The notes beneath the pieces were generated by a model. It had not been told where the DNA came from. It was given only the letters and a program-made list of their open reading frames with translations, and searched no databases. Both the position numbers and the translations under genes were made by a program. A stretch of DNA of 42,624 nt from Candidatus Woesearchaeota archaeon. GTDB lineage: Archaea > Nanobdellota > Nanobdellia > Woesearchaeales > GW2011-AR4. The stretch covers positions 1 to 42,624 of the forward strand of contig JADHVG010000003.1 of NCBI GenBank assembly GCA_016784105.1, written 5' to 3'. Shown here piece by piece: positions 1 through 9,949 of the stretch. Within the stretch, counting starts at the first letter, position 1, and every line of letters begins with the position of its first letter.

Positions 1-999
1 TTTTTCTTTTAACTTTCCGACTATCTTTCCCTCTTTATACAACAAGTTTGTTTCGGAAGGTCCACCAACTATTCCTATGTCTGCTTTTTTGCTTTCTCCT
101 GGACCGTTGACAGCACATCCCATTATCGCAACATGTATCGGTTTTTTTATGTTTTCAGTTCTGCTTTCTATCTCTTCGGATATCTTAATTACATCAAAGT
201 GTGTTCTTGCGCACGTTGGACAGCTAGTAACTTCCACTCCATCCTTTCTCAACCCTAAACCGCGCAATATCTTCTTCCCAACTTTTACTTCTTCTACTGG
301 ATCGTCGGACAGTGAAACTCGGATAGTATCTCCAATACCTTCTGATAATAAGATTCCCATACCCATTGAGCTTTTTATTGCTCCAGGTAATCTACTTCCT
401 GCCTCTGTAACACCTAGATGCAAAGGATAATTTGTTTTTTTAGCAAACAATCTGTAAGCCTCTACCATGCGCGGAACATCACTAGCTTTCAAAGAAACAA
501 TAGTATCATAAAAATCTAAGTCTTCTAAAATCTTTACATGTCTCATAGCACTTTCAACCATGGCTTCTGCAGTATATCCATACTTTTGAAACAAGTCTCT
601 TTCCAAAGAACCCAAGTTTACACCAATTCTGATAGGCAAAGAATAATTTTTAGCAGCTTGCACAACTTGTTTTACTTTGTCTTCATTGCCTATGTTACCG
701 GGGTTTATGCGTAATTTATCTACATACTTCGCAGATTCTATTGCTATCTTGTAATCGAAATGTATGTCCGCTACCAAAGGTATGCTTATGTTTTTTTTAA
801 TCTCTTTCAAAGCTTTAGCAGCTTTCATTGTCGGAGCTGAAACTCTAATTATTTCACATCCAACCTCTTCAAGGGAATGAATTTGCTCTATAGTAGCAGT
901 TACATTTTCAGTATCAGTATTGGTCATGGATTGAATTGATACTTGAGCACCTCCACCAACAAAAACATTTCCAACTTTTACTTTTCTTGACTGCCTCAT
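1..999 (-). CDS. ispG: 4-hydroxy-3-methylbut-2-enyl diphosphate synthase (IspG/GcpE), 3' end cut by window start
   Basis: Own reverse-strand translation from CAT at 997-999, open to base 1 (not in ORF track): MRQSRKVKVGNVFVGGGAQVSIQSMTNTDTENVTAT...LRINPGNIG...LHLGVTEAG...VEVTSCPTCARTHFDVIKI...AIMGCAVNGPGESKKADIGIVGG; Fe-S cysteine motifs CPTC and MGCAVNGPGE. Confidence 0.93.
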   Translation of the reverse strand, partial: MRQSRKVKVGNVFVGGGAQVSIQSMTNTDTENVTATIEQIHSLEEVGCEIIRVSAPTMKAAKALKEIKKNISIPLVADIHFDYKIAIESAKYVDKLRINPGNIGNEDKVKQVVQAAKNYSLPIRIGVNLGSLERDLFQKYGYTAEAMVESAMRHVKILEDLDFYDTIVSLKASDVPRMVEAYRLFAKKTNYPLHLGVTEAGSRLPGAIKSSMGMGILLSEGIGDTIRVSLSDDPVEEVKVGKKILRGLGLRKDGVEVTSCPTCARTHFDVIKISEEIESRTENIKKPIHVAIMGCAVNGPGESKKADIGIVGGPSETNLLYKEGKIVGKLKEK

Positions 1000-1038
1000 A
1001 GAATAAAGTAAAAAGCTTTGATTTAAAAAGATATAGAA

Positions 1039-1476
1039 TTATTGTGAGGTTTTCCTTAAATCCATTAACGGTTTTCTGCCCATGTAGCATCCTCCAAGAT
1101 CGTGCCAGTATTTGATACTTTTTTCTCCAAGCTTCCAGCACAGGAAGATGTCTTTTCCATTATAGTTCGAATAGAAATCTATAACTCCTATTTCTAAGTC
1201 CACGATTACACATCCTAGCTCTTCCATCTTGTCTATGTTTGCGTAAAATTCATAAGACAGTCTGTGGAATTCTTTGTTTAGTTTAGTTACTCTTCGTAGA
1301 TTATCATAATCCTCATCATAGACTTCTATTTCTATGGAGCTTAATAAATCAAGAGCTTTATCAAGAGTTATAGTTCTTCTTAGAATTTTATTTATTTGTG
1401 GGATGAGCCTTTCAGCATCTTCTAAAGTAAAATATTTTTTTGATAATTCTTGTTTTTGAAATTTTTTGTGAACCAT
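1039..1476 (-). CDS. DUF2203 family protein
   Basis: FTLEDAERLIPQINKIL...GCVIVDLEIGVIDFYSNYNGKDIFLCWKLGEKSIKYWHDLGGCYMGRKPL matches the DUF2203 pattern. Confidence 0.8.
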   Translation of the reverse strand: MVHKKFQKQELSKKYFTLEDAERLIPQINKILRRTITLDKALDLLSSIEIEVYDEDYDNLRRVTKLNKEFHRLSYEFYANIDKMEELGCVIVDLEIGVIDFYSNYNGKDIFLCWKLGEKSIKYWHDLGGCYMGRKPLMDLRKTSQ

Positions 1477-1574
1477 CTATATTCTCTGTAGAATAACTTA
1501 TTTATATATTTTTTGAAATAATGAAAAATACACACGAAAACAAACATTTTAAATAATATATCTCTTAAAGCTGT

Positions 1575-2489
1575 ATGATGAAGCATAGCTTAAAAATAAC
1601 CCTTTTTCTCCTCAGCATGTTTTTTGTGACTCAGGTTATTGGTCTTGGGATAACTAAGGAGTATCTTGAAGTAACTCAATTTTTTGATCCAGAAACAAAC
1701 GAGTTAAGAAAAGAATTAACAACAAAACAGTTACCTTATGACATCGAGCGTCCTGAAGTTGAAGCATCGACATCTTATGTGTGGATTGTTATTTCTATTC
1801 TGATAGGGACTTTGTTGCTTTTGCTGATAATAAAATTTGGGAAGATGCATCTTTGGAAGCTGTGGTTTTTCATTGCAGTTTTTTTTACTATGGCTATAGC
1901 TTTTTCAGCGTTCATACCGCAGAACATTGCAGCAATCTTGGCTTTTATTTTTGCAGTATTCAAAGTATATAAACCAACAACTATCATCCAAAATATCTCT
2001 GAACTTTTTATTTACGGTGGTCTAGCAGCAATTTTTGTCCCAATCATCAATGTTTTTGCTGCCTCAATGATATTACTTCTAATTTCCATCTATGACATCA
2101 TTGCGGTCAACAAAACAAAACACATGATTACATTAGCAAAATTTCAAACTAAAAGTAAAGTTTTTGCAGGACTGATGTTTCCTTATAAGAAAGTAGAAGG
2201 AAAAATTGTTGATAAGCCTGATGCTAACACTAAGTCGGTGAGGGTAGCTGTCCTAGGTGGGGGAGACATAGGTTTTCCTATGATTTTTGCTGGAGCCGTC
2301 ATGAAGGAACTATTGCTTGTTAACACAGAGCTCTTGAGTTTCCTTAAAGTATTGATTATTCCTTTATTCGCAACAATCGCCTTATCTTATCTTCTTTTTA
2401 ATGGACAAAAAGGCAAGTTTTATCCTGCCATGCCTTACATTTCGGCAGGATGTTTTATCGGTTATGTCCTAATTTATTTCTTTTTTTGA
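1575..2489 (+). CDS. Presenilin/SPP-like intramembrane aspartyl protease (archaeal PSH)
   Basis: Multi-TM protein with YD (SIYDIIAV), GxGD (GGGDIGFP) and PAL-like (FYPAMPYISAG) motifs. Confidence 0.87.
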   Translation: MMKHSLKITLFLLSMFFVTQVIGLGITKEYLEVTQFFDPETNELRKELTTKQLPYDIERPEVEASTSYVWIVISILIGTLLLLLIIKFGKMHLWKLWFFIAVFFTMAIAFSAFIPQNIAAILAFIFAVFKVYKPTTIIQNISELFIYGGLAAIFVPIINVFAASMILLLISIYDIIAVNKTKHMITLAKFQTKSKVFAGLMFPYKKVEGKIVDKPDANTKSVRVAVLGGGDIGFPMIFAGAVMKELLLVNTELLSFLKVLIIPLFATIALSYLLFNGQKGKFYPAMPYISAGCFIGYVLIYFFF

Positions 2490-2533
2490 TTAGAATATAA
2501 AAATTTAAATAAGAATTTTCCCTTAACCCAACA

Positions 2534-2782
2534 ATGAACCTTCCAAAACCAAAGATATTGAATGAGGATGAATTCCATCAAGAAGTCTTGGATTACATTC
2601 GAAAAGAACTAAAGAAGGGTATAAAAGGAAGTTTGATAACTGAACTTCTTGTGGAAGCAGGCCACAATCAGGAAGACATAGAAAAGCACTTCAGTCACAT
2701 AACGAACAGAAACATCCTAATTTATAGTTCTATACTGGTTTTTGTTACAATAATTATTACTTTAATAATGAATTCTTTGTAG
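2534..2782 (+). CDS. Small hypothetical protein with C-terminal TM helix
   Basis: 82 aa; acidic/helical N-terminus then ILIYSSILVFVTIIITLIMNSL. Confidence 0.6.
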   Translation: MNLPKPKILNEDEFHQEVLDYIRKELKKGIKGSLITELLVEAGHNQEDIEKHFSHITNRNILIYSSILVFVTIIITLIMNSL

Positions 2783-2788
2783 AAATTT

Positions 2789-3736
2789 TCACTCTGGTTT
2801 GTTTTCTTCTTCTAAAGTTTTTTGCTCTTCCTTGATCATGTTGTCTATCTCTGCTACTTTGTTTTCTTCTTCTTTTTGGTAATTCATTCTCACTCCTTCT
2901 GATTTGGAAAATTTGTAAAGTGTTTTTTGGCCTTGCTCTACTGCATAGCTCACTGGGTTAACAACCATGCCATCCTTTGCAGCTATTACCTGACAATCAG
3001 TCTGCTTTTGCATATCCCTAATCTCATACAGGGGGTCTGCTTTCAGGAAGTTCACTCCAAAATGAGTTATGATTGCAAGTTTTGGTTTTACTCTGTCTAT
3101 GATCTTTATAGCATCTTCTTTGCAAAGGTTGTTTTTTCCTTCTTCCTTGTTAAGATAGGGTACATTCAATATTAGGACATCAGAATCATCGTACTGGGAT
3201 GCAGTTTCTACACTATACTGGGTGTCTCCAACATAAGTAAGAACGTAATCTGGAGTTATGAACTTGTATCCTAGCGCAGAAGCTTCATTGTGTTTGGTGC
3301 TTAAGGCTTGTATCTCCACGTTATTTATACCTACTCGCTTCCCAGCTTCTAAGACTATAAATCGTTCCAGAAAATTTTTGTAATGTTCATGCAAGAAAGG
3401 AACATAATGTTCGCTTCCGTTTATCACGGTATTATTAGCTATTAACACTCCTTTTTTGTCAAACCCAGAGTAGGTCATTGCATCTATTACGGCATTTATG
3501 TCATTGCAATGATTGAGGTGATTATGTGTTACTAAGACCGCAGTATTAGCCCTTACGTTGACACCGTATTCTTTTGCGTTTGCTAAACTACCTGGACCTG
3601 GGTCAATGTGGAATTGGTCTTCATTAACTTGCAGGATTATTCCTCCTGAGCCTCTTATATTCTTTCCAACAACATAACTTCCCGATCCGGTTCCAAGAAA
3701 AATAATATTAGATGTTATTTTAACCCCCAAACACAA
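2789..3736 (-). CDS. MBL-fold metallo-hydrolase
   Basis: VTHNHLNHCND (HxHxxH-type motif), TYVGDTQYS, AIITHFG spaced as in metallo-beta-lactamase-fold hydrolases. Confidence 0.8.
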   Translation of the reverse strand: MCLGVKITSNIIFLGTGSGSYVVGKNIRGSGGIILQVNEDQFHIDPGPGSLANAKEYGVNVRANTAVLVTHNHLNHCNDINAVIDAMTYSGFDKKGVLIANNTVINGSEHYVPFLHEHYKNFLERFIVLEAGKRVGINNVEIQALSTKHNEASALGYKFITPDYVLTYVGDTQYSVETASQYDDSDVLILNVPYLNKEEGKNNLCKEDAIKIIDRVKPKLAIITHFGVNFLKADPLYEIRDMQKQTDCQVIAAKDGMVVNPVSYAVEQGQKTLYKFSKSEGVRMNYQKEEENKVAEIDNMIKEEQKTLEEENKPE

Positions 3737-3802
3737 GAAATCCTAATTTAGATTATAAAGTTTTCTAAACACAACCTTTAAAAAACGCTTTAGCATTCTC
3801 AG

Positions 3803-4081
3803 AATGGGTGAGCTAGGCTGGTGCGTTGGTCCTGCACTGTTACCTTAAACGGGCCTTATGAAGGAGCTGAAGCTTGAGAAGAGGCATTTGTTTAGTGAGG
3901 TGGTCTTGGTTTGGACTATGATATTCTGTCCTTCGGGATCATGTCTTTTGAAAATCAGTCAGGTCAGGAATGAAGCAGCTGTAATCTTTGGATGTGGTGC
4001 TCTTAGGGTAGCGGAATTGAGGAAAGATCAGGGTAAACTACTTTGCTTTGTAGGTGTCCATTTTTGAGCATGCTCACCTAC
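3803..4081 (+). ncRNA. ffs: SRP RNA (7S RNA)
   Basis: Helix-8 core CAGTCAGGTCAGGAATGAAGCAGCTG (cf. GGTCAGGTCCGGAAGGAAGCAGCC), complementary ends GGTGAGCT.../...AGCATGCTCACC, ~280 nt, no convincing CDS. Ends approximate. Confidence 0.92.
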
Positions 4082-4084
4082 TTT

Positions 4085-4876
4085 CTAAAAACAGATTGAG
4101 TGTATTGGTTTATCAGAAAGCTTTATAGTGACTTTTTGTTTTGCTTTGAAAATGTGTTCAGTAGCCGTTGAATCAGCTATTATCACCCCATTTCCAATCT
4201 CAAATTCCATGATAACTTTTTCATTCTTTTTGAGGATTCCTTGAGATAATGAACATTTTGCGGCAGTCCTCCCACAGTACGGTTCTCGGATTATGTATTC
4301 GAAATTGTCTGATTCTATTGGTAATTCCTTTCCTCCAGCACTCTTGACCCAAGCATAGCTTCCTGCTGCTGAACTTACAAGAACTCCTGAACTTTTTTGT
4401 CTTTCTCTTTTCCCTCTAACAGTAAGATAATATCTTGCAGTGTGGTATGGTTTTTCTGATGCGATGTAGAATTCATTCAATGCTAGTTCTTTTATTTTTT
4501 TGTCATCTATATGCGCTTCTAATCTGTGTAATTTTCTTATTCTGAACTTACTCTCTAAAACTTCATCAAACTTTTTTTCGAAATCTTTCTTATCAGAGGC
4601 CATGAAAAATCCCTCTCTACAAGAAGGGTCTGAGTTAACTCCCAGCATAGGGGTATTGTCATCTATGTGATGAGATGCCATGAGGAATGTACCATCTCCT
4701 CCTGCAGCAATCACAATATCCTTATTTCTATAATGTTTTTTCTTTAGTTTTTCTCTAAGAATAACTTTAAATTTTATATTGTTCTTTTTCAATACTCTTC
4801 TCACTAATTCTATGGTATCTCTTTGGATTTTGTTTCTTGTGATGGTATACACAACCAGAACACTTTTTATTTTCAT
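4085..4876 (-). CDS. nadK: NAD kinase family protein
   Basis: IVIAAGGDGTFLMAS and downstream ALNEFYIA, GVLVSSAAGSYAW of NAD kinases. Confidence 0.82.
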   Translation of the reverse strand: MKIKSVLVVYTITRNKIQRDTIELVRRVLKKNNIKFKVILREKLKKKHYRNKDIVIAAGGDGTFLMASHHIDDNTPMLGVNSDPSCREGFFMASDKKDFEKKFDEVLESKFRIRKLHRLEAHIDDKKIKELALNEFYIASEKPYHTARYYLTVRGKRERQKSSGVLVSSAAGSYAWVKSAGGKELPIESDNFEYIIREPYCGRTAAKCSLSQGILKKNEKVIMEFEIGNGVIIADSTATEHIFKAKQKVTIKLSDKPIHSICF

Positions 4877-4967
4877 AATAATTAGGGGGAGTGGTAAATA
4901 TTTAAACTTATGCTTGAATAAAATGCAAAATATTTTTAAATGAGAAGCAACACTAAACTTCTAGGTG

Positions 4968-5032
4968 ATATTACAAACACTACATAGGTTATGTAGGGGA
5001 GTCATTAATTAAAATATTAAGGTTTGTAATAT
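4968..5032 (+). promoter_or_regulatory. Leader inverted repeat overlapping the start codon of the downstream gene
   Basis: ATATTACAAAC (4968-4978) and GTTTGTAATAT (5022-5032) are perfect 11-bp inverted arms; inner hairpin CTACATA-GGT-TATGTAG (4980-4996). Start ATG is at 5031. Confidence 0.55.
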
Positions 5033-6146
5033 GGAATTAATTCGTAAAAGTAATCCTGGATTCAATTCTTTTGTAAGTACTTTATATTCTGGAGCGGATG
5101 AATTTCTTAGAAATTTTGGTCCTGATGCGTACATCGCAAAGTTAACAGACAAACCATTACCTAGAAATCCATTTGGAATTAACATAGCTGCTTCTGCAGG
5201 AGACCATGGGGAGATTAGAGAAAGTTTGGACAGCTTTGAACCAAAAACCAGGAATTTTGGAAAAGTGTTAACGCAATATCTGGATGCTTACGCTAAAGAA
5301 AACAATGTTGACCCCATCCTTACAACCGGAGCTTGTCCTTTTATTGGTTCATGGGTTACTCAAGAAGTTTCTGATAGGACAAAATCAACTTACATTGTTG
5401 GTTTGGCTCCAGAACTGTTTGGTAAAAAACTCAATCCTGAAGAAATACCTTTAAACGATAATATAAAACATTATGATGCTATAATCTATCCGGATATGCC
5501 GATATTCTTGAGAAGCCCTTTGGTGGGAAAATTGAACAAAGGTCTTATAGTTATACATGGGGGTTACGGTTCTATGGTAGAAACTGCTACAGCAGCAGAC
5601 GAAGGGAGGGTTATAGGATTTTATGATATAGGTTCAGAATTTGGAATGTCTAAAACAGGAATGCAATCTTTGATAGGTGCAACTTATAAGAAAACTCCTG
5701 CAGTATTTTTTAAGAATTCGGATCCTTCTGTGCTATTGGATCGTGTTTTGACGGAAATTTCAATAAAAGACCAAGGGATAGGAGATAGTTTAACTTCTTT
5801 GGTGGTCTACAATCATACTCATGATAAAGGAAACCATCCAGATTTTCAACAAGGCCAGAATTCAGTTATTGTTAATTTAAGACCTGCGTCAAAACCAGCT
5901 ACTTTTTCGCATAATGGTAAATGGGTTCGACCTGTGGACCAGACTTTATTTCTTGCTTCTGAAGATTTAATAATGGAATTATTTTCTGAGGAGTATGGTG
6001 GTTCTGCTCAAGAATGGAATCCAAGACCTATAGAAGTCCCAAAGATAATTCATCCAGTGGGCATGGACCTGGAGCAAGCGGTTGTAGCCGCAGAACAATT
6101 AAGAAATGAATTCGGAGATAGAGTAGTTTGGCATAGGCAATTTTAG
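5031..6146 (+). CDS. LOG/Rossmann-type nucleotide-binding protein (putative)
   Basis: LIVIHGGYGSMVETATAADEGRVIGFYD resembles the PGGxGTxxE region of LOG-family proteins; rest not recognised. Confidence 0.5.
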   Translation: MELIRKSNPGFNSFVSTLYSGADEFLRNFGPDAYIAKLTDKPLPRNPFGINIAASAGDHGEIRESLDSFEPKTRNFGKVLTQYLDAYAKENNVDPILTTGACPFIGSWVTQEVSDRTKSTYIVGLAPELFGKKLNPEEIPLNDNIKHYDAIIYPDMPIFLRSPLVGKLNKGLIVIHGGYGSMVETATAADEGRVIGFYDIGSEFGMSKTGMQSLIGATYKKTPAVFFKNSDPSVLLDRVLTEISIKDQGIGDSLTSLVVYNHTHDKGNHPDFQQGQNSVIVNLRPASKPATFSHNGKWVRPVDQTLFLASEDLIMELFSEEYGGSAQEWNPRPIEVPKIIHPVGMDLEQAVVAAEQLRNEFGDRVVWHRQF

Positions 6147-7027
6147 TTCTTACTTTCCAAAAACTTTATCATCCCGACTAGACTTTCGTTAACCGGAGTT
6201 TTTACATTATACTTTTTACCTAACCTAACCACAGCCCCATTAAGATAATCTATTTCTGTTTTTTTACCTTTAAACAAATCTTGGTACATTGAGGATAGGT
6301 TGTCTGAAGTGATGATGAATTTCAATATATCGTTTATAATTTTTTTTGGGAATGTTATCCCTTCTTTTTTTGCAACTTTGATGCATTCTTCACCTATCAA
6401 CTGCATCAATGGTTTCAACTTTGTGCTTGTTACTTCATTGTTTTTTATTTTTAATATGGCAGTCACAGGGTTCAATAAACAATTGACAATCAATTTTTTC
6501 CATATTTCTTTCTTGATGTTTTTGCTCACTGTTCCTTTTAACCCACAATCGTCAAAGTTTTTAGCAATTATTTTACTTTGCGAACTTTCTTCTATCACAG
6601 AATATCCTAGGTGGTTCATTTTAATACTTCCAGGTTTTGTATAAGAGACTCCCACAGAACTAACACCTCTAATAACTGCACATTTTTTACCAACAATTTT
6701 CTTAGCAACTTCCTCAGCCCCATAACCGTTCTGAAGACAAAGAATTATGGTATCTTTTCTTAATGAGTTTTTGATGGGTTTTAGTGCTTTTTCAGAATCG
6801 TAGACTTTAGTAGACAATATTATCAAAGTATTTTCTTCTATTTTGTTTATTTTACTTACTGCTTTTAATTTGTATGTTTTATCCTCAACTCCAGTTATTT
6901 TTAATCCATTTTTATTTATCTCAGCTACATGTTTTTTTCTTGCAACTAAAGTTACTTCATTTGATTTTGAAAGCTTTGCTCCGTACAAGCTTCCTATCGC
7001 TCCTGCACCTAAAATTATTATTTTCAT
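6143..7027 (-). CDS. Ketopantoate reductase (PanE/ApbA)-like dehydrogenase
   Basis: MKIIILGAGAIGSLYGAKLSKSNEVTLVAR Rossmann start; ILCLQNGYGAEE; start chosen at the internal Met (7027) rather than 7132, which overlaps leuS. Confidence 0.83.
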   Translation of the reverse strand: MKIIILGAGAIGSLYGAKLSKSNEVTLVARKKHVAEINKNGLKITGVEDKTYKLKAVSKINKIEENTLIILSTKVYDSEKALKPIKNSLRKDTIILCLQNGYGAEEVAKKIVGKKCAVIRGVSSVGVSYTKPGSIKMNHLGYSVIEESSQSKIIAKNFDDCGLKGTVSKNIKKEIWKKLIVNCLLNPVTAILKIKNNEVTSTKLKPLMQLIGEECIKVAKKEGITFPKKIINDILKFIITSDNLSSMYQDLFKGKKTEIDYLNGAVVRLGKKYNVKTPVNESLVGMIKFLESKN

Positions 7028-7037
7028 TTTCTTAGAA

Positions 7038-9875
7038 TTAATCAACCAGGATTGCTGGTTTTCCAGGTATTGATTGTCTTGCTTTAGCTTCTTTGGAATC
7101 TTCTGCATCAATAATCTTAACATCACATCCAAATTCTTCTTTATATTTTTTCAGAGATTCTTGCAGAGCATTTAGCTCATCATTTTTTGTTATTTTAACA
7201 TTTGGAATCATGCTTGCATTTTTTACTAGTCTAGGAATAAGTTTAGATATTTCTTTTCCTTGTTTTCTTAAGTCTGTTCCCATTACTGCTTTTATTATAT
7301 CTCCAGTATTTCTTGTTTCTTTTAATTTCTCTCTAGTTAAATCCACTAAATTATATTTCCATTCTTCGGAAACAAACAAAATCACTTTGGAAAGTTTTTC
7401 TTTTTTTGAAAGTTCTTTAACAGTACTAATGTCTTTTTTTGTGTTTGCTATCATGTCATCAAAAAAGTTAGCTTTTAGGTCTATTTTACTTTCATCAAAT
7501 TCCGGCCAGGAAGCGTTTGTAACATAACCCTGGTTTCCCAATTTTTCCCATACTTCTTCACAGATGAATGGAGAAAAAGGTGTATTCAGAATTATTAAGC
7601 TTTCAATAGCTTTGTTCATAATTTCTTTATTTGGATTATTATCTGATTTTGCAATATAATTCTTTATTGTTTTTGGGAGTTCAAAAAAACTTTTTTGTAA
7701 TGCACTCCTGAACAATGTTTGTTCCATGAACTCTGTACAATTTTTTATTATGCAGTTTAGTTGTGATTCCATCCATTTGTCAGCATTTGTTACTTTGCTG
7801 CTCCCTTTATCATAATTATCAGCACAAAGTTCATACAAACCATTTAGTTTGTTTTCCATGCTTTTTGCTGTGTCAGAATCCCAGTTGGGATCATCAAGAC
7901 CTTCTCCCCCTGACATGATGGTTATTCTAGAACCGTCCACCGAAGATTCTTTTACAAGATCTTTAAGCATGATAAAATTTCCTAGACTTTTACTCATTTT
8001 CTGCCCGTCAACAGTAACCCACCCATTTACTCCAAAACTTCTGGGCCATTTATCTTTTGGGAATATGGCAACATGATTGAAGATTGAAAATGCAAGATGA
8101 TTTTGTATTAAGTCCTTGCCACTATTCCTGAAGTCCATCGGATACCAGTAATTGAATTCTTCTTTCATCGTATCAAGATGTTTTAGTTTTTTAGTTGGTT
8201 TTTCTTTGCCTAAGAAAATGTGATCAAACACAGAATCATCTATTTCATTTAAATCCTCTTCTTGTAGCAAATGTGCTATTGTATAGTATGCCATATATAT
8301 TGTACTATCTGACAAGCTTTCAATAACCCATTTATCGTCCCAGGGTAATTTTGTTCCTAAACCCACTTCGCGAACACAAGCCCAGTTTTGCAGCCAATCT
8401 AAGACATAATTAAATTGTTGTCTGCTCTTATCAGGGTAAAGTTTCATACTATCTAAACATTCATGAGCTAATTTTTTCCATTCTTTATCCGAATAGTTCA
8501 TGAACCATTGATCTTCAACTATCTTCACAACACACTCAGATAAACTTCTAGCAACAACTTTTCCTGTGAGCTGATAATATTTATCTGAGAAGCCTTGTTT
8601 TTCAAGCTCATCCTTTATTAATTCTTTATGGTCTTGTACATTTTTCCCTTCTAAGTTTTCTGAAAAATAATTTTGATATAGGGAATTAAAGGTTGCATTA
8701 TAGAAGCTTATCTTATACAATTCATTTCTTATCTTTTCTAATTTTTTGGATTCTTTTTGTGATTTGATTCCTTCCTCCCTTAACATTACTTCAGCAGGAT
8801 TCTCTCCGTAACCGGGAGTGTTAAGGACAGGTATCGGTTTTATTGCGTTAACTTCTTCAACATTAAAACCATATTTTTTCAGAGTCTGTTCATCTTTTTG
8901 CAAATCCCATAATGCTATCAGGTCATCTACGCTGTCTGATGGAACTGAGTGTACTAAACCCGTTCCGTATTTTTCATCCACAAAGCTTGCAGGTAGACAC
9001 AAAACTTTTCTGTTGCCAACAACCTCTACCTTCTTCGCAATCAAAGATTTTCCAGAAACATCGCCTCTAACTTTTGGATTAAAACCCTGGGATTCTAAAT
9101 TAGCAATACAATTTTCTGAAACTATCCATTTCTCATTTTTTACTTCAACTTCTTTGTAAGTTACATCGGGATTAACATATAAGTTTGTTATTCCAAGTAG
9201 GGTATCTGGTCTGAGGGTTGCAGTAACAATTAATCTTCCGTCTTCCAGTTTATGTTTAATAAGCAAGAACTCTTGAGGAATTTCCCCTTCTCCTTCTACT
9301 CGGTCATGGTCCCCTACAGGAGTATTTTCTTTTGGATCCCATACAACCGGATGCTTTCCCTTCACAACGTACTTACCTTTTAACTTATTAAATTGCCATT
9401 CTATGAATTTATCATAATACGGATTTAAGCTAGTTGTGATAAAACTTCTACGAAAATCAACACTCATTCCTAGGTTGAGATAGTCTTCTTTTGCTCTTGC
9501 AGGAAAGAATTCTGTCCAGTGCTTTGCTTCTCCAAATTTTTCTATCTCTTTATCAGAAAAACCCTGTTTCTTCATGCTTTCTATCTGTTTTGACTCTTTT
9601 TCTCTTACTCTTTTTGCTGCTGCTTCGATAGGGCTCCCAGTACAGTGCCATGCTTGTGGAAATAACACATTATGTCCTTGAAGCCTTTTATATCTTGAGA
9701 AGACTTCTGCTCGCATAACAGAATAAAAATGACCCATATGAAGAAATCCGTTCATGTAAGGATAAGGAAATGTAGCAAAAAATTTCTTTTTTCCAAGAGA
9801 AGCATCTGACTCAAAGACTTTGTTTTCTTCCCAGATTTTCTTCCATTTCTCTTCTATAGACTTTAGATCAACCAT
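7038..9875 (-). CDS. leuS: Leucyl-tRNA synthetase (archaeal type)
   Basis: 945 aa; FPYPYMNGFLHMGHFYSVMRAE (HIGH region), DGQKMSKSLGNF (KMSKS). Confidence 0.95.
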   Translation of the reverse strand: MVDLKSIEEKWKKIWEENKVFESDASLGKKKFFATFPYPYMNGFLHMGHFYSVMRAEVFSRYKRLQGHNVLFPQAWHCTGSPIEAAAKRVREKESKQIESMKKQGFSDKEIEKFGEAKHWTEFFPARAKEDYLNLGMSVDFRRSFITTSLNPYYDKFIEWQFNKLKGKYVVKGKHPVVWDPKENTPVGDHDRVEGEGEIPQEFLLIKHKLEDGRLIVTATLRPDTLLGITNLYVNPDVTYKEVEVKNEKWIVSENCIANLESQGFNPKVRGDVSGKSLIAKKVEVVGNRKVLCLPASFVDEKYGTGLVHSVPSDSVDDLIALWDLQKDEQTLKKYGFNVEEVNAIKPIPVLNTPGYGENPAEVMLREEGIKSQKESKKLEKIRNELYKISFYNATFNSLYQNYFSENLEGKNVQDHKELIKDELEKQGFSDKYYQLTGKVVARSLSECVVKIVEDQWFMNYSDKEWKKLAHECLDSMKLYPDKSRQQFNYVLDWLQNWACVREVGLGTKLPWDDKWVIESLSDSTIYMAYYTIAHLLQEEDLNEIDDSVFDHIFLGKEKPTKKLKHLDTMKEEFNYWYPMDFRNSGKDLIQNHLAFSIFNHVAIFPKDKWPRSFGVNGWVTVDGQKMSKSLGNFIMLKDLVKESSVDGSRITIMSGGEGLDDPNWDSDTAKSMENKLNGLYELCADNYDKGSSKVTNADKWMESQLNCIIKNCTEFMEQTLFRSALQKSFFELPKTIKNYIAKSDNNPNKEIMNKAIESLIILNTPFSPFICEEVWEKLGNQGYVTNASWPEFDESKIDLKANFFDDMIANTKKDISTVKELSKKEKLSKVILFVSEEWKYNLVDLTREKLKETRNTGDIIKAVMGTDLRKQGKEISKLIPRLVKNASMIPNVKITKNDELNALQESLKKYKEEFGCDVKIIDAEDSKEAKARQSIPGKPAILVD

Positions 9876-9949
9876 TGTGAATTGTGAGCAATTTTTTAGA
9901 TTGTGTGGGGGTTGCTCGTTTGCATCCTACTAAGAACTCCATGCAGTTT

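Noticed and set aside
77-430. 117-aa + strand ORF
   Set aside because: Antisense to ispG, whose conserved motifs are clear on the minus strand.
3858-4067. 69-aa ORF on + strand
   Set aside because: Lies entirely inside the SRP RNA gene.
7028-7132. N-terminal extension of the PanE-like ORF
   Set aside because: Overlaps leuS and precedes the Rossmann start MKIIILGAGAIGS; internal Met is the likely start.
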